From Lysobacter capsici (GTDB taxonomy: Bacteria > Pseudomonadota > Gammaproteobacteria > Xanthomonadales > Xanthomonadaceae), in the NCBI RefSeq assembly GCF_014779555.2, contig NZ_CP094357.1, positions 4,836,001 through 4,900,000 of the forward strand: a stretch of DNA of 64,000 bases, in the 5' to 3' direction. Both the position numbers and the translations under genes were made by a program. The notes under the pieces are model-generated. The model made no database searches, was not told the DNA's origin, and was given only the letters and a program-made list of their open reading frames with translations. This document shows positions 55,862 through 63,616 of the stretch, in pieces (positions within the stretch are counted from its first letter, which is position 1; every line of letters begins with the position of its first letter).

Positions 55862-56458
55862 TCAACCGCAACGGTAATTCACTTCGCTGACGCTGTTGCG
55901 GAACGGATCGGTCAGATCGTCGGAATATTCGCCCATCAGCAGACGCTGCTTAGGCAACAGATTGCCGCGGAAAAACCGGCTGAAACGGGCCAGATTGTGG
56001 CCGCGCCCGGTCAGGCGCACGCAGCGTTCGTCGATCACGATCGTGCCCGACTGCAGTTGCTCGGTGAGGCGCACGTCGACCAGGCGATGCTCGATCATGT
56101 ACTCCTTGGCCAGCACGTCGTGCAGATGATCGGCGTGGATGCCGCCGCCGCGTTGCTGAATCTTTTCCAGGATGTAGAACGACAGCGAACGGTCGATCAC
56201 CGTCGGCACCGAGATCGCGAACGCGTAGCCGCCCAGCATCCACAGGCAGATCAACTGCACCTTCTCGAAGCGGTTGAAGTCGCCGAACGCCTTGAGCACG
56301 AACACGCCGATGCCGACCACGACCGCGGCGATGCCGGCGTCCAGGATCGCGCTGTACAGCACCACGTTGACCTTGCCGTAGCGCACATGCAGGGCGTACA
56401 CCCCCAACAGCACGATCACGAACGCGAACGTGGCCAACAATGCCTTGAGATATTTCAT
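55862..56458 (-). CDS. Membrane protein of unknown function, 198 aa
   Basis: Not recognised. The ATG at 56458 begins MKYLKALLATFAFVIVLLGVY, a first membrane helix. Two more helices follow (about 38-60 and 72-92), then a soluble C-terminal domain of about 105 residues (HLHDVLAKEYMIEHRLVDVRLTEQL and RGNLLPKQRLLMGEYSD). Frames upstream of the ATG are Arg-rich and not credible. It lies between the mutarotase gene and the duplicated etfB and so may belong to the glycan locus. Confidence 0.7.
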   Translation of the reverse strand: MKYLKALLATFAFVIVLLGVYALHVRYGKVNVVLYSAILDAGIAAVVVGIGVFVLKAFGDFNRFEKVQLICLWMLGGYAFAISVPTVIDRSLSFYILEKIQQRGGGIHADHLHDVLAKEYMIEHRLVDVRLTEQLQSGTIVIDERCVRLTGRGHNLARFSRFFRGNLLPKQRLLMGEYSDDLTDPFRNSVSEVNYRCG

Positions 56459-56802
56459 GAGCGCAGCCTCTTCATTAGCTTGCTTGGCCTGAATCGGTTG
56501 AAGAACCCTACGTCCGCCTCGGCTCGGCGCGGCACCCAGACTCCACGCCGGCGCCACCATACCGCGCCCGCGACGCGGACGGCCGCGCCCAGACTGAAGA
56601 CGCCGGCGCAGCCGTGAACGCGGTCGCGGTTTGCGGCCACCTCGCACGATCCGCGCGGCCCGGGACGGCCGACCTATCACCCCATCCACGCCCCTCCCGC
56701 CCACAACACGCGCTGAGCGGGCCATTGCGGCCAACCCTCGCCGGACGCGGCGAGGTATCCCGCGCCCTGCCCAACCCGCCGACCCGGCAACCTGCGCCCG
56801 CC
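56459..56802. other. Intergenic region left of the etfB fragment
   Basis: 344 bp very rich in GC. No gene or clear signal. It would hold the start region of the 198-aa membrane protein gene on the minus strand and the left boundary of the duplicated etfB leader on the plus strand. Confidence 0.5.
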
Positions 56803-57276
56803 GGCCGTCTCCGTTAGAATTGGCGGCTCTTGGCCGCTCCCGGCCGGACACCGCCCGCAAGAAATCCCCCGCACGATGAAGATCTTCGTCGGTTGCAAGC
56901 GCGTGGTGGACTACAACGTCCGCATTCAGGTCAAGCCGGATGGCTCCGGCCTGGTCACCGACGGCGTCAAGCTGTCGGCCAATCCGTTCGACGAAATCGC
57001 CCTGGAAGAGGCCCTCGCCTGCGCGACAAGGGCATCGCCACCGAGGTCGTGGTCGCCACGATCGCCCCCGCCGACGCCCAGCCGCACCTGCGCAACGGTC
57101 TGGCCCTGGGCGCCAACCGCGCCGTGCATATCGTCTGCGACCAGCCGATCCAGTCGCTGACCGCCGCGCTGCTCAAGCTGATCAAAAAGGAACGGCCCGA
57201 CCTCGTGATCCTGGGCAAGCAGGCGATCGACGACGACGCCAGCCAGACCGGCCAGATGCTGGCGACGCTATGGAAT
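56803..57276 (+). repeat. Direct repeat, left copy: etfB leader plus first ~400 bp of etfB
   Basis: Matches 59510-59992 from GGCCGTCTCCGTTAGAATTGG through the coding start to the codons for MLATLW. By eye there are about a dozen substitutions over the coding part, one 1-nt deletion and one 6-nt deletion. The Shine-Dalgarno AAGGAA of the intact copy is AAGAAA here. Homology ends at the junction with mutarotase-like sequence. Confidence 0.92.
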
Positions 57277-57441
57277 CCCGGTGCCGAACTCGCCGCGAGC
57301 CTGGCCGACCTCGACCCTGGCGACCACCGCCATTTCGTCTGCGTGGAGGCTGACAACGTGCTCAGCCCGGTGCGGCGGGAGCCGGGCTCGGCCTGGAGCG
57401 GCGCGCAGATTCTGACGGTCGAGCCGGCTTCGGGGCGTTGA
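56876..57441 (+). pseudogene. Chimeric remnant: frameshifted 5' part of etfB joined to 3' part of a mutarotase gene
   Basis: The ATG at 56876 starts an EtfB N-terminus ([19 protein letters not shown]). A 1-nt deletion near 57013 (GCCCTCGCC for GCCCTGCGCC) shifts the frame, after which EtfB continues in the next frame to MLATLW. At about 57272 the reading switches to NPGAELAASLADLDPGDHRHFVCVEA, the C-terminus of a YeaD-type mutarotase, and ends at 57441. The etfB part is nearly identical to the real gene, while the mutarotase part is only about 60-65 % identical in protein to the gene at 55001-55828. Not expected to make a working protein. Confidence 0.9.
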
Positions 57442-57459
57442 GCTGGAATGGGGCGGAGT

Positions 57460-59046
57460 TCAATACTCCGCCTTCCAATCGAACTTCACCTCTTTCGATA
57501 GCCACGGAGCGCCGGCTGAGTCGAAAAAACGGACCGTGAAGCTCGTGGCTTCGCGCGCGCGAACCGTATAGATCAGACCCACGCTGACGGATGGCGTCAC
57601 AAAAATCTTACGCGGCGTGATCGGACAATTGTGCATGACGATGACGTCGCCGGCTCCATTCGTGTTTGCAATGGATATACCCGTGCGCATTGGTACCGTG
57701 ATCTCGCCGGCTCCGGAAAACACCGCGGCGCCACCACCGCCGAAGAACTTTGGACGATCGCTGATTTCGATAACCGCCCCAGCAGCAGCCTGGACGCAAC
57801 CGAACCCAAGACCCGAACCGTTCCAGTTCCCGGCCTGAAGCTGACTGATGTTCAGCTCGACGTTGGCCGCGTTCGCGTCGAGACTCGCGCCGCGATGCTC
57901 GGCCAAATCGAGCCCGGCGAAATTCATCACGCAATTGTTCGCATTGACCGCAACGCCGGAGTTATTGGCGGTGAAAGTGGCGAGTGAGCCCACTTCGCCC
58001 TGGGCGGTCACATTCGTATACATCCCGGTGTGACCGGTCGCCGACGGCTCGACATAGATGCCGTATTGGCCGCGATCAAAGTCTGCATTGACCAACTTCA
58101 ATTTATTGGTGGTGCCGAAGCTATTGCCTACGATATGCAGGCCGATCTTGTAGAAGATACAGAACAAATTGACGATCAGCGGATTGTCGTTGCGCGCGGA
58201 CACGATCGCTCGCGAGTTATTGATCTGGTATTTCGCTACCTCCTCGGACTGCGACCAGAATGGCCAAAAGTGCGTGTCGCTGATCCGCACCACGTCGTAG
58301 GCCTGATCGATCAGGATACCGATGTTCAACGGTTGACCGCGCAGGTTCACCGTGGTCAGACGGCCCGCGTTTCCGTTGAGCACTTGAATACCGTTGTAGG
58401 CGTTCAACAGCGTGACGTTGTCGAACAACGCATCCGCGTCGTCCACTGTGAAGTCATAGTCGTACACCGTCGGAGTGAACGGCATTCCCGGGCCGCCGAC
58501 GGTATGTGTGCGGAATGTCCCAAGCCACGACACCGAAATGCCGCTGGCGCTGTTACCGAGCGACACGCGCTGAAGGATGAAGCCCTTGCCGGGATGATCA
58601 AGGAAAAACCAGGAGCCACCGCCACGCGGGTTAGGACCAGGACCGGGACTGAATCCCTCATTGGGCTCCACGCCGTCCCCGTCCAGCCAAAGGCTGCCGC
58701 TGATCGTGATGGGCGCGGTCAGGCGGTACACGCCCGCGGGAACAAACAGATGACGGATATTGTTGTCTAGCGCGAACGCCACCGCCGAGGCAACCGCGGC
58801 CGTGTCATCCGTCGTGCCATCGCCGACCGCGCCGAAGTCGGCGATGCTTACACGCTCGCGCAGCTTGGCCTGCACGGTCCGGACGGTCAGGCCCGTGCCT
58901 GGGAGGAATCCAACTGCAGCCGAGCCGGCGAGCGATGCGAAGCCGGCTATCGTTGATTCCAGAGCAGCCACTCTGGCATCGATGTCGGCTGCATTGAGGC
59001 TGTTGTTGAAGGCGGAAGTGTCTGGGCCGGCCGAGAGTGTGGTCAT
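57460..59046 (-). CDS. Phage tailspike-like right-handed beta-helix protein (pectate-lyase-3 type)
   Basis: The 528-aa product has no signal peptide. Its N-terminal ~65 residues contain a short helix (DARVAALESTIAGFASL) and a linker (TVRTVQAKLRERVSIADFGAVGDGTTDDTAAV) that is the hallmark entry to the beta-helix of phage tailspikes and capsule depolymerases. Residues about 70-430 carry parallel-beta-helix repeats (VPAGVYRLTAPITISGSLWLDG). A small beta domain ends the protein. No other phage gene is nearby. Codon use looks less GC-biased than the neighbours. Could be a captured depolymerase or a glycan-locus lyase; function is inferred. Confidence 0.72.
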   Translation of the reverse strand: MTTLSAGPDTSAFNNSLNAADIDARVAALESTIAGFASLAGSAAVGFLPGTGLTVRTVQAKLRERVSIADFGAVGDGTTDDTAAVASAVAFALDNNIRHLFVPAGVYRLTAPITISGSLWLDGDGVEPNEGFSPGPGPNPRGGGSWFFLDHPGKGFILQRVSLGNSASGISVSWLGTFRTHTVGGPGMPFTPTVYDYDFTVDDADALFDNVTLLNAYNGIQVLNGNAGRLTTVNLRGQPLNIGILIDQAYDVVRISDTHFWPFWSQSEEVAKYQINNSRAIVSARNDNPLIVNLFCIFYKIGLHIVGNSFGTTNKLKLVNADFDRGQYGIYVEPSATGHTGMYTNVTAQGEVGSLATFTANNSGVAVNANNCVMNFAGLDLAEHRGASLDANAANVELNISQLQAGNWNGSGLGFGCVQAAAGAVIEISDRPKFFGGGGAAVFSGAGEITVPMRTGISIANTNGAGDVIVMHNCPITPRKIFVTPSVSVGLIYTVRAREATSFTVRFFDSAGAPWLSKEVKFDWKAEY

Positions 59047-59509
59047 GCGTTTGCTCCAGCTTTTGAGTTACGACGAAGGCGTTCCCGCAAAGCTAAGGCA
59101 CGGCAAACGCACAGGCTGCGACGTGGCAAGGCGCTTGACGGGGCGGCGCCGACACGGCGATACCCGCCGCCCGAGCTGACCGCAAGAAAGTTGCCGATCG
59201 CCTGAGCCAGTTCACGCCCATCACGGCCCGGACCGACAACGACCGGAGGCCGCTACATCTCACTCCCGGCCAGGCGGCAACGTTCCAAGCCTGCAACGCC
59301 GCTGCCCCGATAGGCGCGCCGGGCCGAAGTCCCGATGCTGATTCGCCGCAGGGCGACTTCAGCGCAACGCGCGCGCGCGGCCCTAACCCGCGTCTCCCCT
59401 CGCTCCGACGCGGAGGTGCACGCCTCCACGAGCCCCCCCCCACCTCGCCACGCAAGCCCGGCGTTTAAAACGCCCGGGCGGCCAAAACCGCCCCACGCTG
59501 CCCCCGCCC
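59047..59509. other. 463-bp region between the tailspike-like gene and etfB
   Basis: No gene supported. The part next to 59047 would hold the tailspike gene's start signals (minus strand); GTTTAAAACG at about 59462-59471 is the only AT-rich spot. The right end grades into the etfB leader copy. Confidence 0.5.
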
Positions 59510-59992
59510 GGCCGTCTCCGTTAGAATTGGCGGCTCTTGGCCGCTCCCGGCCGGACACCCCCACAAGGAATCCCCGCACGATGAAGATCCTCGTCGGCTA
59601 CAAGCGCGTGGTGGACTACAACGTCCGCATTCAGGTCAAGCCGGATGGCTCCGGCGTGGTCACCGACGGCGTCAAGCTGTCGGCCAATCCGTTCGACGAA
59701 ATCGCCCTGGAAGAGGCCCTGCGCCTGCGCGACAAGGGCATCGCCACCGAGGTCGTGGTCGCCACGATCGCCCCCGCCGACGCCCAGCCGCACCTGCGCA
59801 ACGGCCTGGCCATGGGCGCCAACCGCGCCGTGCATATCGTCTGCGACCAGCCGATCCAGTCGCTGACCGCCGCGCGCGCGCTGCTCAAGCTGATCGAAAA
59901 GGAACAGCCCGACCTGGTGATCCTGGGCAAGCAGGCGATCGACGACGACGCCAGCCAGACCGGCCAGATGCTCGCCACCCTGTGGGGCCGCC
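59510..59992 (+). repeat. Direct repeat, right copy: etfB leader and 5' part of intact etfB
   Basis: Partner of 56803-57276. Includes a TAGAAT box at 59522-59527 and a GC-rich dyad (GGCCGCTCCCGGCC) before the Shine-Dalgarno AAGGAA and the ATG at 59581. Confidence 0.92.
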
Positions 59993-60327
59993 CGCAGGCG
60001 ACCTTCGCCTCCAAGCTCGAAGTAGCCGATGGCAAGGCCACGGTGACGCGCGAAGTCGACGCCGGCCTGGAAACGCTGGAAGTCGACCTGCCGGCCGTGG
60101 TGACCACCGACCTGCGCCTCAACGAGCCGCGCTTCATCAAGCTGCCCGACATCATGAAGGCCAAGAGCAAGCCGCTGGAGACGATCCAGTTCGCCGACCT
60201 CGGCGTGGACACCGGCGACACGCTCAAGACCACCCATTACGCACCGCCGCCCAAGCGCAGCAAGGGCGTGATGGTCAAGGATGCGGCCGAACTGGTCGCC
60301 GCACTGAAGCAGAAGGGGTTGCTGTGA
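59581..60327 (+). CDS. etfB: Electron transfer flavoprotein beta subunit EtfB
   Basis: AMP-binding subunit of the ETF heterodimer that collects electrons from acyl-CoA dehydrogenases. The 248-aa product has [53 protein letters not shown] and the recognition-loop region VDLPAVVTTDLRLNEPRF, all typical of group I EtfB. AAGGAA lies 10 nt upstream. The stop overlaps the etfA start by one base. Location beside LPS genes is the known Xanthomonas arrangement. Confidence 0.95.
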   Translation: MKILVGYKRVVDYNVRIQVKPDGSGVVTDGVKLSANPFDEIALEEALRLRDKGIATEVVVATIAPADAQPHLRNGLAMGANRAVHIVCDQPIQSLTAARALLKLIEKEQPDLVILGKQAIDDDASQTGQMLATLWGRPQATFASKLEVADGKATVTREVDAGLETLEVDLPAVVTTDLRLNEPRFIKLPDIMKAKSKPLETIQFADLGVDTGDTLKTTHYAPPPKRSKGVMVKDAAELVAALKQKGLL

Positions 60328-61268
60328 TGAGCAAGATTCTGATCGTCGCCGAACATCTCGATGGCAAGCTCAACGCCGCCACCGCCAAGTGCGTGTCCGC
60401 CGCGCAGGCGCTCAAGCCCGAATCGATCGACATCGTGGTGCTGGCCGCCGACCCGGCCGCCGTCGCCGCCGATGCCGCGCAGATCGCCGGTGTCGCCAAG
60501 GTGCTGACCGTGGCCAACGCCGCCAACGCCCAGCCGATCGCGCAGGTGCTCGCGCCGCAGATCGCCGCGCTGGCCCAGGGCTACAGCCACGTGTTCGGCC
60601 CCTCGACCACCTTCGGCAAGGACCTGATGCCCTGCGTCGCGGCCCTGCTCGGCGTGGCCCAGGTCTCCGACGTGATGGCGGTCGAAGGCAGCCACACCTT
60701 CAAGCGTCCGATCTACGCCGGCAACGCCATCGTCACCGTCGAAGCGCCGAGCGACCACACCGTCGTCGCCACCGTGCGCGCGGCCTCGTGGCCGGAAGCG
60801 GCCAAGGGCGGCAGCGCCACCGTCGAAGCCGCATCGGTCGACGCCGTGCTGCCGACCCACACGCGTTTCGTAGGCCTGGCCGCCGGCAAGTCCGACCGTC
60901 CCGACCTGCAAAGCGCCAAGCGCGTCGTCTCCGGCGGCCGCGGCGTGGGCTCGGCCGAGAACTTCAAGATCATCTACGACTTCGCCGACAAGCTCGGCGC
61001 CGCCGTGGGCGCCTCGCGCGCCGCGGTCGACGCCGGCTACGTCCCGAACGAGTTGCAGGTCGGCCAGACCGGCAAGATCATCGCCCCGGAGCTGTACGTC
61101 GCCGTCGGCATCAGCGGCGCGATCCAGCACCTGACCGGCATCAAGGACGCCGGCACCATCGTCGCGATCAACAAGGACGGCGAGGCGCCGATCTTCGAGA
61201 TCGCCGATATCGGGTTGGTGGGGGATTTGTTCAAGTTGTTGCCGGAGTTGGAAGCCGCGCTGGGCTAA
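60327..61268 (+). CDS. etfA: Electron transfer flavoprotein alpha subunit EtfA
   Basis: FAD-carrying subunit of ETF. The 313-aa product starts at ATG 60327 ([16 protein letters not shown]). The C-terminal FAD-binding domain shows [42 protein letters not shown], then [39 protein letters not shown]. Length matches the family. The partner quinone reductase is at 46417-48069. A terminator follows. Confidence 0.96.
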   Translation: MSKILIVAEHLDGKLNAATAKCVSAAQALKPESIDIVVLAADPAAVAADAAQIAGVAKVLTVANAANAQPIAQVLAPQIAALAQGYSHVFGPSTTFGKDLMPCVAALLGVAQVSDVMAVEGSHTFKRPIYAGNAIVTVEAPSDHTVVATVRAASWPEAAKGGSATVEAASVDAVLPTHTRFVGLAAGKSDRPDLQSAKRVVSGGRGVGSAENFKIIYDFADKLGAAVGASRAAVDAGYVPNELQVGQTGKIIAPELYVAVGISGAIQHLTGIKDAGTIVAINKDGEAPIFEIADIGLVGDLFKLLPELEAALG

Positions 61269-61308
61269 TCCGCCGGGCACGGCACTGCAAGGCCTCGCCC
61301 CCAACGCA

Positions 61309-61346
61309 AATCCCCGTCGGCAGTCTCGGGCCGGCGGGGATTTTTA
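61309..61346 (+). terminator. Rho-independent terminator of etfBA
   Basis: ATCCCCGTCGG with CCGGCGGGGAT (one G-T pair) around a loop of about 11 nt, followed by TTTTT; about 45 nt past the etfA stop. Confidence 0.85.
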
Positions 61347-61541
61347 GTGGCAATTGCCACTAAAAATGTGAAACTTATCCATACTAATTGCGACAAAATG
61401 GGGATAGCGTGCGACGCGGCAAGGTGATTTGACTCCTTGCCCGTTTACGTCCGCCTCTATATTTACGCGCAATAAAACACCCAATCGACTTAAAAACCCG
61501 GCGAACTTGCAGCCGGCAAGCTCGCCGACGATGGATCCAAA

Positions 61542-62231
61542 ATGATAGTGGGCAATGGTTTAATCGCCGAAGCATTCAAGGCGCGCTATGAACACGACCG
61601 GACGGTCGTTATTTTCGCCTCCGGCGTATCGAATTCCTCGGAGACATCGGAGCAAGCGTTCCTGCGCGAGCGCCAGCTGCTGCTTGAAACGCTTCGCGCG
61701 ACCGAGGGCAAATTCGTTTACTTCAGCACCTGCAGTCTGACCGACGCGGATCGGCGAGCGACGCCGTACGCGGTGCACAAATTAGAAATGGAATCGCTGG
61801 TGCTCGCTTACCGCGACGCCCTGGTGTTTCGCCTGCCCCAGGTAGTCGGCCATACGCCCAACCCACATACGCTGACCAATTTCATCGCATCGCGCATCGC
61901 CAACGCGGAACGTTTCTCGCTTTGGACGAAAGCGCTTCGTTCACTGATCGACGTCGACGACATCGCCAGCATCGCGACGGCGATGATCGACCGCGGCTTC
62001 AGCGGCCAGGTAATCGATCTTGCCGCGCCCGGCGCACTCACGATGATGGAGCTAGTGGAAACGATGGAGCGGATGCTCGGCGAGAAAGGCAACTACGACC
62101 TGGTGGACCGCGGTGGTGGAAGCATCCCGGACGCCACCTTGGCTGTGCAGTTCGCAAACGAACTCGGCATCGACCTTTGCGACGATTACCCTGAAAGGGT
62201 GCTCAGAAAATATTACGGAGTCCGGCGATGA
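61542..62231 (+). CDS. NAD-dependent epimerase/dehydratase-like sugar-nucleotide enzyme
   Basis: A short extended-SDR type protein of 229 aa. The start (MIVGNGLIAEAF) carries a reduced nucleotide-binding Gly motif (GNGLIA), the Ser/Thr of the catalytic set is in VYFSTCSL, and YAVHKLEME gives the YxxxK. FRLPQVVGHTPNPHTLTNF and LIDVDDIASIATAMID follow. It is shorter than most sugar epimerases (about 310-340 aa). The local DNA is less GC-rich than the average here. First gene of an operon with a GT2, GtrA and an FAD enzyme. Substrate unknown. Confidence 0.82.
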   Translation: MIVGNGLIAEAFKARYEHDRTVVIFASGVSNSSETSEQAFLRERQLLLETLRATEGKFVYFSTCSLTDADRRATPYAVHKLEMESLVLAYRDALVFRLPQVVGHTPNPHTLTNFIASRIANAERFSLWTKALRSLIDVDDIASIATAMIDRGFSGQVIDLAAPGALTMMELVETMERMLGEKGNYDLVDRGGGSIPDATLAVQFANELGIDLCDDYPERVLRKYYGVRR

Positions 62232-63187
62232 GCATCGAGACAAGCGTGGTCATCCCCGCGTACCGAAGCGCCAACATATTGCCGATGCTGGTGCAAAAGC
62301 TGCAGGAAGCGCTGGACGGCATGTATCCGGACGCCGGCAGCGAACGCTATCAGGTGATCCTGGTGAACGACTGCAGCCCAGACGACACCTGGGCGCGCAT
62401 CGAGGAGCTTTCTCGCGACCGCCCGTGGCTGAAGGGCATCAACCTGCGCAAGAACGCCGGACAACACAATTCCCTGCTGACCGGCTTGCGCTACGCGCGA
62501 GGCCAGTACGTGATCATGATGGACGATGATCTCCAGCACGATCCGGCCGATATTCCGAAGATTGTCGCGTCGCTCAAGGCCGGGAACGACGTGTGCTACG
62601 CCAAGTTCAAGTCCAAGCGCCACGCGATGTGGAAGCGCCTGGGCAGCCGCTTCAACAGCATGATCGCCGATCGCCTGCTGCGAAAGCCGAAAGAGCTCTA
62701 CCTCTCGCCGTTCAAGGGGGTAGTTCGCGGCGTTCGCGACCAGATGGTCCGCTTCGTCGGTCCGCACGTGTATCTGGACGGGCTAATACTCGCCAGCACG
62801 AACCGGGTGACGATGATCGAGCTCGATCATCACGAAAGACTCGACGGACAATCCGGCTATAGTCTCGGCAAATCGATATCGCTCTGGCTGAAAATGGCCA
62901 CGAGTTTCTCCATCGAACCTTTGCGCATCGCATCGCTCCTGGGCATCTTTTTCTCCGGCTTCGGCTTCCTCTCGGCTGTTGCCTTGATCGTCCAGCGCTT
63001 TACTCTCAACGCGATGCCCGTGGGCTGGTCTTCGCTGATCGTCTCGGTGCTGATTCTCGGGGGCATTCAGTTATTGGCCCTGGGCATCATCGGCGAGTAC
63101 GTCGGCCGGGTTCTGCTGCACGTAAATGGCACTCCGCAGGCGGTGATACACTCAGCGGTTAATCTGGAGGTCGGCGAGCATGATTGA
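62228..63187 (+). CDS. Family 2 glycosyltransferase, polyprenyl-phosphate type (GtrB/ArnC-like)
   Basis: Inner-membrane transferase loading a sugar on undecaprenyl phosphate. The 319-aa product has the GT2 start SVVIPAYRSANILPML, the metal site MDDDLQHDP and RKNAGQHNSLLTGLRYARG. Two C-terminal membrane helices (about 235-255 and 270-295) follow, ending IIGEYVGRVLLHVNG. GGAG lies 7 nt before the ATG, which overlaps the previous stop. Its partner GtrA-like flippase is next, so the pair probably decorates O-antigen or a related glycan. Confidence 0.92.
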   Translation: MSIETSVVIPAYRSANILPMLVQKLQEALDGMYPDAGSERYQVILVNDCSPDDTWARIEELSRDRPWLKGINLRKNAGQHNSLLTGLRYARGQYVIMMDDDLQHDPADIPKIVASLKAGNDVCYAKFKSKRHAMWKRLGSRFNSMIADRLLRKPKELYLSPFKGVVRGVRDQMVRFVGPHVYLDGLILASTNRVTMIELDHHERLDGQSGYSLGKSISLWLKMATSFSIEPLRIASLLGIFFSGFGFLSAVALIVQRFTLNAMPVGWSSLIVSVLILGGIQLLALGIIGEYVGRVLLHVNGTPQAVIHSAVNLEVGEHD

Positions 63188-63587
63188 CCGGCTCGGCAAG
63201 ATCCTTGCACATGAAGATGCACGGAAATTGCTTCTTTACGCGATCTGCGGCGGGTCCGGAGTCCTGTTGGACCTCGCCACCTATACGGTTCTGCTGGCGT
63301 TCGAAATCAACTACCAAGCAGCCAATGCATGCGGGTACGTGGCCGGCACGTTGTTGAGTTTCGCGTTGAACCGTCATTTCACCTTCCAGACCTATGACAA
63401 CACGTTGCGACGTCTGGCCATGTTCTGCGCCGCCGCCGGCGTCGGATATCTGATCTCGACCATCGTGCTGTGGCTGCTGGTCGACCGCATCGGACTGAAC
63501 CCGCTGCTCGCCAAGATCGCCACGTTGGGCGTGGTGCTGGTCGTCCAGTTCTCGCTGAACCGCGCAATCACGTTCCGGCAACGATAA
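63180..63587 (+). CDS. GtrA family membrane protein (putative lipid-linked sugar flippase)
   Basis: The 135-aa product has four membrane helices and the GtrA motif pattern (LLYAICGGSGVLLDLATYTVLLAFE, GTLLSFALNRHFTFQ, LNRAITFRQR at the end). GtrA proteins are thought to flip undecaprenyl-phosphate sugars made by GtrB-type enzymes. GGAGG lies 9 nt upstream. It overlaps the GT2 gene by 8 nt. Confidence 0.92.
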   Translation: MIDRLGKILAHEDARKLLLYAICGGSGVLLDLATYTVLLAFEINYQAANACGYVAGTLLSFALNRHFTFQTYDNTLRRLAMFCAAAGVGYLISTIVLWLLVDRIGLNPLLAKIATLGVVLVVQFSLNRAITFRQR

Positions 63588-63616
63588 AAGAACAACCACT
63601 TCAGCTAGGTATTCAC

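Noticed and set aside
56876-57160. A working second EtfB
   Set aside because: A 1-nt deletion breaks the frame after about 46 codons, the ribosome site is weakened and the 3' half of the gene is missing.
57460-59046. Prophage or tailocin cluster
   Set aside because: Only one tail-type gene is present; no capsid, lysis, integrase or assembly genes flank it.
61347-61541. JUMPstart/ops element upstream of the glycan operon
   Set aside because: No GGCGGTAG or close match was found; only a general AT-rich promoter-like stretch with TTGACT but poor -10 spacing.
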